Shown here in pieces: positions 16,044-22,556 of a stretch of 22,556 nt of DNA (position 1 is its first letter; the number at the start of each line of letters is the position of its first letter). Source of the stretch: Asticcacaulis sp. UBA2476 (GTDB taxonomy: Bacteria; Pseudomonadota; Alphaproteobacteria; Caulobacterales; Caulobacteraceae). A program made the position numbers and the translations under genes. Under the pieces are notes generated by a model that was not told the origin of the DNA, ran no database searches, and saw only the letters and a list, made by a program, of their open reading frames with translations. The stretch lies in assembly GCA_002342035.1 (NCBI GenBank), contig DDPE01000050.1:1-22556 (forward strand). The letters run 5' to 3'.

Positions 16044-18391
16044 TGTCTGGAATGTCCATGAAAAAATACCTCAGCGCGGTGGCCGTGGCTGCCTTAACGC
16101 TTGCGCTCACATCTACCGCTATGGCCGCTGCGCCGACGGTCAGCGATTATGAACGCTCGATCGGCCTGCGGGATGCGTGGGTCGGGTTTGCGCAAAATAT
16201 TGCCGAACCCGGTCACTGGATCGACGGCACGCACAAATATGTCTATCGCCGTACCGTGCCGGGCGGATTTGAATTTGTCATGCTGGATGCCGATACGCAA
16301 TCCAAAGCCCCTGCCTTTGATCATGACCGGCTGGCGGCCAGTTTTAGCAGGGCCATGAGCAAGCCCTATACGGGCCTGAAACTGCCGTTCACTGAGAACT
16401 TCACTTCCATGCAGATGACCGATGCGCAGACGGTGACGGCGCGGATCAATGAGGTGACATGGATATGCACACTGACGGATTATGTGTGCGCGCCACAGAT
16501 CGATAAGCGTCAGCCGCGCGGCTTTGGGGTGGTGCGCGATCTTAAGGTGCCTGCCGATAATACCCCCAAACCGTCGCCCGATGGCAAGTGGGTGGCGTTT
16601 GTTCAGGGCTATAATATCGCGGTGCGGCCTGCTGCGGGTGGTGCGGTGACGGTCCTGTCGACCGACGGCTCAGAGGGTAATTTCTATGATCCGGAATCAA
16701 TCGTCTGGTCGCCGGATTCGGGCAAGCTGGCGGCCTACCGCGTCACCCCCGGTTTCCGTCGGGAGGTGACGCGCGTGATATCCTCCCCAACGGATCAGGT
16801 GCAGCCCAAGGTCGATGTCCAGCTTTATCCCAAACCCGGTGATGCCATCGATATCGACCGGCCCGTCCTGTTCGATGTGGCGGGCAAGCGCCAGATCAAT
16901 GTGCCGTCTGAGCTGTTTGCCAATCCGATCCAGATGGGCGACCTGAAGTGGCGCAAGGATAGTTCCGGTGTGCGCTTTGAGTTCGATCAGCGCGGCCATC
17001 AGGTTTACCGTCTGATTGAGATTGAGGCCGTGTCGGGTAAGCCGCGCGTGGTCGCCGAAGACACCAGTAAAACCTTCATCAATAGCTATAGCCGCAGTCT
17101 GGCGCTGGATGTCGGCGGGGCGGGCAAAGAAGTCATCTGGATGTCCGAACGCGATGGCTGGAACCATCTTTATCTGTATGATGCTAAAACCGGCAAGGTC
17201 AAAAACCAGATCACAAGGGGCGATTTTGTCGTCCGTCAGGTCATCAAGGTCGATGAGAAAAAGCGCCAGATCTGGTTCGCTGCCAACGGTATGCGCAAAG
17301 GCGAAGACCCTTATTTTCAGCACTATTACCGCATCGATTTTGATGGTCGCAATCTGACGCCGATCACCAAAACCGACGCCTTTCACGATGTCGCGTTCTC
17401 ATCGGACATGCAGTTCTACGTCGATACCTATTCGCGTGTCGATATGCCCAATATCGCCAAGCTGCATAAGGCCGATGGGACGGAACTGGCGCAGCTTGAA
17501 ACCCCCGATGTTGCGCGTTTGCTGGCGGCGGGTTTCAAGCCGCCAGAAGTCTTCACGGCTAAGGGCCGCGACGGTGCGACCGACATCTGGGGCGTAATAG
17601 TTCGCCCGCAGAATTTTGATCCCGCTAAGAAATATCCGGTCATTGAAAACATCTATGCCGGACCGCACTCGTCGTTTGTGCCTAAGACCTTCTGGCCCTT
17701 CGGCCCGCACTCCAGCGGCGATAAGGTCGTGGGGATGCAGGCGCTGGCCGACATGGGCTTCATTGTCGTGCAGATCGACGGCATGGGCACGCTCAATCGT
17801 TCCAAAGCCTTCCACGATGAGGCGTGGAAAGATATCGGCGACACCGGCTTTCCCGACCGCATAGCCTGGCATAAGGCGGCGGCTGCGAAATATAGCTATT
17901 ACGACATCAGCCGCGTTGGCATCTATGGCGGCTCGGCTGGCGGGCAGAACTCCTTAAGCGCGCTGGTGTTCCAGCCTGATTTCTATAAGGCGGCGGTCGC
18001 CTATGCTGGCTGCTTCGACAACCGCATGGACAAGATCGGCTGGAACGAAGCGTGGATGGGCTGGCCGATCGACGACAGCTATTCGCGCTCATCCGGCGTT
18101 GATAATGCCAAGAACATGACCGGCAATATCCTGCTGGTCACGGGCGAACTGGATATGAATGTCGATCCGGCCTCAACCCTTCAGGTCGTCAATGCCCTTA
18201 TCAAGGCGCGTAAGGATTTTGATCTGCTGATCGTGCCGAACGACGGTCATGGCGCGCTTAGAACCACAGGCGATGTGTCCTACGGCCTGCGCCGCCAGTA
18301 CGATTTCTTCATCCGCCACCTTCAGGGCGAGGTCACCCCGGACTGGAATGCCTTGCCGCAAACTGCCGCTAAACCGGCGATGGGAAAATAG
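16043..18391 (+). CDS. S9-family peptidase, dipeptidyl peptidase IV-like
   Basis: The product has 782 residues with a signal peptide (MKKYLSAVAVAALTLALTSTAMAAA). The N-terminal part is a DPPIV_N-type beta-propeller (about 120-490, with PSPDGKWVAFVQGYNIAVRP and SIVWSPDSGKLAAYRV). The C-terminal alpha/beta-hydrolase domain has the triad Ser631 in GIYGGSAGGQ, Asp704 in VTGELDMNVDP and His736 in VPNDGHGAL. Members release dipeptides from peptide N-termini, commonly after proline or alanine. I kept the ATG at 16043, which overlaps the preceding stop (TGATG). ATGs at 16052 and 16058 would still leave a full signal peptide, and MKKYL is an attractive alternative. It should act in the periplasm together with the coupled DUF885 protein on imported peptides. 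Confidence 0.9.
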   Translation: MSGMSMKKYLSAVAVAALTLALTSTAMAAAPTVSDYERSIGLRDAWVGFAQNIAEPGHWIDGTHKYVYRRTVPGGFEFVMLDADTQSKAPAFDHDRLAASFSRAMSKPYTGLKLPFTENFTSMQMTDAQTVTARINEVTWICTLTDYVCAPQIDKRQPRGFGVVRDLKVPADNTPKPSPDGKWVAFVQGYNIAVRPAAGGAVTVLSTDGSEGNFYDPESIVWSPDSGKLAAYRVTPGFRREVTRVISSPTDQVQPKVDVQLYPKPGDAIDIDRPVLFDVAGKRQINVPSELFANPIQMGDLKWRKDSSGVRFEFDQRGHQVYRLIEIEAVSGKPRVVAEDTSKTFINSYSRSLALDVGGAGKEVIWMSERDGWNHLYLYDAKTGKVKNQITRGDFVVRQVIKVDEKKRQIWFAANGMRKGEDPYFQHYYRIDFDGRNLTPITKTDAFHDVAFSSDMQFYVDTYSRVDMPNIAKLHKADGTELAQLETPDVARLLAAGFKPPEVFTAKGRDGATDIWGVIVRPQNFDPAKKYPVIENIYAGPHSSFVPKTFWPFGPHSSGDKVVGMQALADMGFIVVQIDGMGTLNRSKAFHDEAWKDIGDTGFPDRIAWHKAAAAKYSYYDISRVGIYGGSAGGQNSLSALVFQPDFYKAAVAYAGCFDNRMDKIGWNEAWMGWPIDDSYSRSSGVDNAKNMTGNILLVTGELDMNVDPASTLQVVNALIKARKDFDLLIVPNDGHGALRTTGDVSYGLRRQYDFFIRHLQGEVTPDWNALPQTAAKPAMGK

Positions 18392-18463
18392 GTTAAGGCG
18401 GGCTTCCCTGTATTGCTTGTGACGAGTGTGGATTATTTTCGCTTGATTTTGATCTAATTTGCG

Positions 18464-18487
18464 CGTTAATTTGTCCTATAATTAACG
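18464..18487. promoter_or_regulatory. Promoter -10 framed by a perfect inverted repeat
   Basis: CGTTAATT (18464-18471) and AATTAACG (18480-18487) form a perfect inverted repeat with an 8-base spacer. A perfect TATAAT at 18477-18482 straddles the spacer and the right arm, about 58 bases before the ATG at 18540. A dimeric regulator bound here would block the promoter. The gap 18392-18539 is otherwise AT-rich with no terminator I can see. Confidence 0.5.
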
Positions 18488-18539
18488 GCGATAATCGCTC
18501 AAAAAGGCAACAGGGATTCAGGAGATGATCAGGAAAGCT

Positions 18540-19961
18540 ATGCGCCATATGGCGCTGGCGGTAACGCTTTGTGTCGCCGTCATGACCGCTTCGACCGCAC
18601 ACGCGCAAACCAGCGCCCGTCAGCAAGAGCGCGAACGTCAGGCCGCTCTGATACGCGAACGCGATGCCGCCGAGGCGCTTAACGTGACTGCCCGCCTGAT
18701 CGAACAGAACCAGATGCCGTGTGAAATCACCGAGGCGGGTACCTTGCCCGCCGTCGAGATCGTGCAGGACGGTAAATCCGTGGCGGCGGATGTCTATGAG
18801 GTGTTCTGTAAGGATCAGCGCGGTTATGTGTTGCTGAGCGCGAAATCAAAACTGGTCGGCGACCCTATGGGCTGCCTGCAGGCCGCAGAACTGGCTAAGG
18901 CGTCGCCCGGAAGCCCGGTCTGTAAATTAAAAGCCAACCGCGCGGCCCATTACTGGCTGACGGATACGGCCAAAGCCCAAATCCCGAACTGTCAGATTGC
19001 CGGGGCGCGCTTCATCAGCCACAGCCCCGCCACCAATACCGAAGTTTATGAGATCAGTTGTAAGGGCGTCTCCGGCGGCATTTTCACCGTCCCGACCCAT
19101 AAGGCTGCCGATAAGACTGTGGGGTATCTCAACTGCCTCAAAACCGCTGATACGGCGCTGAAATGTGAACTGACGACACCGGAACTGGCTACCCAGACCC
19201 TGAACGCTCTGGTCAAAAAGAACGCACCCGACTGCACGGTGGCCAATGCCCGCTTTGTGGGCGCCACCAAGGACGCCGAGTATTATGAAATCGGCTGTCA
19301 GGGGAGGGCCGGTTTTGTGATGGTTACCGACCTTGACGCCGGTTTCAAGGCGACGGTCGGCTGCGATAAAGCGGCCTCGATCGGCGGCTGCAAATTCACC
19401 GATACGGCGGCTCTGGCGGCGGCGGGTAAGGCCAAGGCCGATGAGGCCAAGGCCAAATATCAGACGGCCTATACGCAGGCCCTGAGCCAAAATAAGATCG
19501 CCTGCACCTTCAGAGATTTCCGTCGCGTCGGGCGCGACAGCGCCACCAATCGTGATGTGGCGGAGTTCAAATGCCCGGAAGCGGCCCATGGCCTGATGGC
19601 CTTCATTCCCGATGCGGGCAAGGCGGAAAAGTTTGAGAGTTTCGACTGCTATGTGGCGACCGTCAATAAGCTCGACTGCGCGCTTACGACCGCCGATGAG
19701 CTTAAGGCTCATCTGCAAACCCTGTCGGTCGATCACAAATCGATCAAACCCGATTGCGTGATCGGTGAGGCCCGCTATGCCTTTGAAAACGCCGGGCAGG
19801 TAGTGATGGAAATCGCCTGCGTCAACACCCGTGGCTATATCGCCGTGCTGAACAAGGCGCGCACCGCCCTTAATCCCGCCGTGCCCTGCCATATCGCCGC
19901 CACCAATCCGGGCGTGCCGGAAAAGTGCTCGATAAAGGGCAATGGCACTAAACAGGATTAA
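18540..19961 (+). CDS. Secreted protein with five four-cysteine repeats, function unknown
   Basis: The product is 473 residues with a signal peptide (MRHMALAVTLCVAVMTASTAHA, cleavage near 22). A charged helical stretch rich in Arg, Glu and Ala follows. The rest is five degenerate tandem repeats of about 80-90 residues. Each has four cysteines: 61/90/112/128, 151/174/199/209, 232/253/275/284, 322/345/370/380 and 406/427/450/463. The repeat pattern is C.v..aRf (first Cys), then yEi.C...G.. and two more Cys 9-16 apart. Between repeats three and four lies a Lys/Ala-rich helix (GKAKADEAKAKYQ). Twenty cysteines in a periplasmic protein suggest two disulfides per repeat. I chose the ATG at 18540 (AGGA 5 bases upstream). 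An ATG at 18525 abuts GGAG with no spacing. I do not recognise the family. It overlaps the convergent antiporter stop by 4 bases. Confidence 0.75.
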   Translation: MRHMALAVTLCVAVMTASTAHAQTSARQQERERQAALIRERDAAEALNVTARLIEQNQMPCEITEAGTLPAVEIVQDGKSVAADVYEVFCKDQRGYVLLSAKSKLVGDPMGCLQAAELAKASPGSPVCKLKANRAAHYWLTDTAKAQIPNCQIAGARFISHSPATNTEVYEISCKGVSGGIFTVPTHKAADKTVGYLNCLKTADTALKCELTTPELATQTLNALVKKNAPDCTVANARFVGATKDAEYYEIGCQGRAGFVMVTDLDAGFKATVGCDKAASIGGCKFTDTAALAAAGKAKADEAKAKYQTAYTQALSQNKIACTFRDFRRVGRDSATNRDVAEFKCPEAAHGLMAFIPDAGKAEKFESFDCYVATVNKLDCALTTADELKAHLQTLSVDHKSIKPDCVIGEARYAFENAGQVVMEIACVNTRGYIAVLNKARTALNPAVPCHIAATNPGVPEKCSIKGNGTKQD

Positions 19962-21757
19962 TTCGGGGTTGCAGCTATAATTCCGGCCTCGGCCTCCGCT
20001 TTACGGCGGCGGCTGAGGTAGTCGGCCCCGCCGTAGAAGATGCGCTTACCGGCATCAAGCCCGCCGGTCAGCTCAATTTCAAAGCGTACCTCGTCGCGCT
20101 CCCGCACGGTGCGCTCCATTTCAGATATGGCTTCGTCATCTTCGCCCAGGGTTTCCAGCGCCTTTCCGCCCAGAACCAGCGCGGATTCAAACGTATCGCG
20201 GATCTGATAATCGACCCCGGCGGCGACCAGCTTGAGCGCCTGATAGCGGTCAAAGGCACGGGTCAGGACGGGGATCAGCGGAAACTCTGCCTTGATAAGC
20301 TCGACAATCTTTAAGGTCTCATCAGGCTTATCGACGCAGATCAGTATGGCCTGGGCATGATGGGCGCCCGCGGCATGCAGAATATCGAGACGGGCTCCGT
20401 CACCATAATAGACCTTGAAGCCATATTCACCGGCCCTGCGGATCATTTCGACATCATTATCGATGGTTGAGACCTTATAGCCTGCCGCCATGACCATCTG
20501 GCTGGCGACCTGTCCGACGCGACCAAAGCCGATGATCAGGACATGGCCCTCGGCGTCCTGCGGTGCATCCAGACCGTCGGTGTCTTCGATGGCCTTGGGC
20601 ATGATGTATTTCAAGCCGATGATGGTCAGCGGCGTCAGCACCATCGACAGGATCACAATGGCGGTCAGTATGGCGTTTTGCTCACCCGTAATGATCCCGG
20701 CAGTCGTCGCCGCCGCATAGAGCACAAAGGCAAATTCCCCGCCCTGCGCCATGAAGACCGCGCGTTCTAACGCCTGACCGTGGTTGGATTTCAGCAGGCG
20801 CGCCACCGCATAGATGGCGCCAGCCTTCACGATCATGTAGGCAGCGACATAAAAGGCAATCATCTGCCAGTTGGCGGCGACGATATTGAGATCAAGTGAC
20901 ATGCCGACCGCCAGAAAGAACAGCCCCAGCAAAATGCCTCTGAACGGTTCGATATCGGCCTCTAGCTGGTGGCGGAAATGCGATTCCGACAAAAGTACAC
21001 CGGCAAGAAACGCGCCCATGGCCATGGACAGCCCGCCAAGCTGCATCACGTAAGCTGACCCCAGCACGACCAGCAAGGCGGCGGCGGTCATGACTTCACG
21101 GGCCTGAGCGTTGGCGAGCAGGGCAAACATCGGGTTAAGCAGGTATCGGCCCGCTAAAAACAGGCCGATCAGGCAGCCAAGACCTATCCCGATCGCCGCC
21201 CAGTCTATGCCACCCTCATTACCCGGCACGACCGGTGCCAGAAAGGTCACGAGGATCAACAGCGGTACGATGGCGAGATCTTCGAGCAGCAGGATAGAGA
21301 CCATCTTCTGGCCCGCCGGTTCATTGATGGTTTTGCGTTCCTGCAACAACTGCATAACTATGGCGGTTGAGGTCAGCACAAAGCCTGCCCCGGCTACAAA
21401 GGAGGCGGCGATCGGAAAGCCGGTGGCGACGCCGATACCGGTCAGAAGCAGGGCGCACAGGCCCACCTGCGCCACGCCCAGACCAAAGATCTCGCCCCTG
21501 AGCGCCCACAATCTGGCGGGCCGCATCTCAAGCCCGATGATGAACAGGAACATCACCACGCCCAGTTCCGCCACATGCAGGGCCGTGGCTGGTTCTGAAA
21601 TGATCTTGAAGCCAAACGGGCCGATCAGTATGCCCGCCGCCAGATAGCCCAGTACCGAGCCCAGCCCCAACCGCTTAAACAGGGGTACTGCGATGACGCC
21701 CGCGCCCAATAGCGCTACGACCGGCAGCAGATCAACGCCGTGGGCGGCTTCGGACAT
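19958..21757 (-). CDS. CPA2 monovalent cation:proton antiporter with RCK domain (KefB/KefC-like)
   Basis: This 599-residue inner-membrane protein has a multi-helix Na+/H+-exchanger domain (about 8-388) followed by a cytoplasmic RCK_N (TrkA-N) domain (about 404-520). That domain has a dinucleotide-binding glycine motif at GFGRVG (410-415). KefB/C-type marks are LLLEDLAIVPLL (D160 region), the loop SESHFRHQLEADIEPFRG (257-274) and GLFFLAVGMSLDL. The C-terminal 80 residues are charged and do not look like a TrkA_C domain. Family members exchange K+ or Na+ for protons under nucleotide or thiol control. Ion specificity cannot be read here. GGAG lies 6 bases before the ATG. It is downstream of the AlkA-type gene by 60 bases on the same strand, possibly co-transcribed, but no shared function is evident. 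Confidence 0.92.
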   Translation of the reverse strand: MSEAAHGVDLLPVVALLGAGVIAVPLFKRLGLGSVLGYLAAGILIGPFGFKIISEPATALHVAELGVVMFLFIIGLEMRPARLWALRGEIFGLGVAQVGLCALLLTGIGVATGFPIAASFVAGAGFVLTSTAIVMQLLQERKTINEPAGQKMVSILLLEDLAIVPLLILVTFLAPVVPGNEGGIDWAAIGIGLGCLIGLFLAGRYLLNPMFALLANAQAREVMTAAALLVVLGSAYVMQLGGLSMAMGAFLAGVLLSESHFRHQLEADIEPFRGILLGLFFLAVGMSLDLNIVAANWQMIAFYVAAYMIVKAGAIYAVARLLKSNHGQALERAVFMAQGGEFAFVLYAAATTAGIITGEQNAILTAIVILSMVLTPLTIIGLKYIMPKAIEDTDGLDAPQDAEGHVLIIGFGRVGQVASQMVMAAGYKVSTIDNDVEMIRRAGEYGFKVYYGDGARLDILHAAGAHHAQAILICVDKPDETLKIVELIKAEFPLIPVLTRAFDRYQALKLVAAGVDYQIRDTFESALVLGGKALETLGEDDEAISEMERTVRERDEVRFEIELTGGLDAGKRIFYGGADYLSRRRKAEAEAGIIAATPN

Positions 21758-21817
21758 GTAAAACTCCCCTGATTGGTGCGGTCACATCAGACGGGAATTG
21801 GCCGGACATGCCAAGCC

Positions 21818-22556
21818 TTAATTTGTTATGTCCGACTTGAATTGTGGGCGATTCCAGATGTGCATGACCGCATAGGCCCGCCACGGCCGCCAGTTTTGGG
21901 AGGCCGCTTCCGCCTGTTTTGGCGTCAGGCGTTTAGGCAGATCGCGGCTGAGGTTATTGAGCACAGCGATATCTTCCTTGGGGAAGGCGTCCGGCCATCT
22001 TAAGGCGCGCATGGCGATATAATGGGCGGTCCATGGACCGATGCCGGGGATAGTGGTGAGCTGTGCCACGACCGTTTCCGGCTTGATCCCGGCCTCCAGG
22101 CTCAGTTCGCCGGAGGATACCTTTTGCGCGACCGCAATCATGCTTTTGGCGCGGCTGCTGATGATGCCTAAGCGGGCAATGTCATCGATCGTGGCGGCGG
22201 CGATCCGTTCCGGGCGCGGACTAAGGCGCGTCAGGCCCTCGATAGGGGTGATAACCGGCGCACCGAAGGCTTCGGCAAAGCGGCACGACAGGGTGGTCGC
22301 GGCTTTTACGGTCACCTGCTGGCCCAGAATGGCGCGCATGGTCATTTCAAAACCATCGAAGGCACCCGGCACGCGCTGGCCGGGATTAGCCTCGACCCAC
22401 GGTTTGAGCAAGGCGTCTTCCGACAGGCGGGCGGCAATAATATCGGGGCGGGCCTGAAGGTCGAACAGGTTTTTTAGCCGCCCCAGAAGGGCGGGCAGCA
22501 CCGGCAAGAGGGCGGGCGCGATATCGACCATGAGGGCATTTTTGTGCGCAGCATTT
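21818..22556 (-). CDS. AlkA-type DNA-3-methyladenine glycosylase, C-terminal part (partial at window edge)
   Basis: The visible frame encodes an HhH-GPD glycosylase that excises alkylated purines in base excision repair. The helix-hairpin-helix is LTTIPGIGPWTAH. The catalytic Asp is in PKEDIAVLN (D187 counting from the ATG at 22531), and the C-terminal RPWRAYAVMHIWNR block is typical of AlkA and Ada-AlkA proteins. An ATG at 22531 exists, but the frame stays open upstream to the window edge (NAAHKNAL before it) and the aligned family sequence normally continues there. I therefore treat the gene as cut, with an AlkA_N domain or an Ada-type regulatory module beyond 22556. AGATxWV-like features of the N-terminal domain cannot be checked. 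Confidence 0.85.
   Translation of the reverse strand, partial: NAAHKNALMVDIAPALLPVLPALLGRLKNLFDLQARPDIIAARLSEDALLKPWVEANPGQRVPGAFDGFEMTMRAILGQQVTVKAATTLSCRFAEAFGAPVITPIEGLTRLSPRPERIAAATIDDIARLGIISSRAKSMIAVAQKVSSGELSLEAGIKPETVVAQLTTIPGIGPWTAHYIAMRALRWPDAFPKEDIAVLNNLSRDLPKRLTPKQAEAASQNWRPWRAYAVMHIWNRPQFKSDITN

Noticed and set aside
18927..19892. 321-codon minus-strand frame opposite the Cys-repeat gene
   Set aside because: The plus strand has a signal peptide, ribosome-binding site and regular cysteine repeats. The minus frame is Gly/Ile-rich, and any repeat in it merely mirrors the plus-strand repeats.
21111..21647. 178-codon plus-strand frame opposite the antiporter
   Set aside because: It is antisense to membrane helices of a clear CPA2 antiporter. 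Its Ser/Pro/Arg-rich translation is what reversed hydrophobic codons give.
1..22556. Possible mobile element, integron, CRISPR or phage remnant
   Set aside because: No transposase, integrase, regular direct-repeat array or tRNA-end duplication was seen. Coding style looks uniform across the window by eye.

Overview
The window looks like a chromosomal segment from an alphaproteobacterium of the Caulobacteraceae type, such as Asticcacaulis or Caulobacter. This is an inference from style, not a database match. The signs are a large TonB-dependent receptor carrying an EVVVTG-type TonB box, exported glycosidases and peptidases, a cupin-like (Cupin_8) gene divergent from the receptor, and fairly GC-rich coding sequence. 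No rRNA, tRNA, CRISPR array, phage gene or insertion sequence was seen.

Layout. At 1-640 lies the start of a probable TetR-family regulator (minus strand, running off the left edge). Three TGAAC-N3-GTTCA palindromes follow it, then a small two-helix membrane protein. At 635-4815 a Cupin_8 protein diverges from a 986-residue TonB-dependent receptor. At 4831-7356 two terminator-like hairpins and a smaller one precede a Tat-exported six-hairpin-glycosidase-like protein, which ends in a strong bidirectional terminator. At 7355-12960 a DUF885 putative metallopeptidase diverges from a periplasmic GH2 beta-galactosidase, followed by a DUF6438 lipoprotein. At 13019-18391 an exported MetX-like alpha/beta hydrolase diverges from a second DUF885 paralogue, which is translationally coupled to an S9 dipeptidyl-peptidase-IV-like enzyme. 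At 18540-19961 there is a secreted protein of five four-cysteine repeats. At 19958-22556 lie a KefB/KefC-type CPA2 antiporter and an AlkA-type DNA glycosylase that is cut by the right edge.

How the genes may work together. From the receptor to the S9 peptidase, almost every product is predicted to be exported, and the set combines outer-membrane uptake, glycosidases and peptidases. Three of its intergenic promoter regions (upstream of the receptor, between the first DUF885 gene and GH2, and between the hydrolase and the second DUF885 gene) share a sequence TTGTATACGNTATR that I saw nowhere else in the window. This suggests one local regulon. A reasonable but unproven reading is a system for uptake and breakdown of a glycosylated, possibly proline-rich, peptide. 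The outer genes (TetR-like, Cys-repeat protein, antiporter, AlkA) look unrelated to it.
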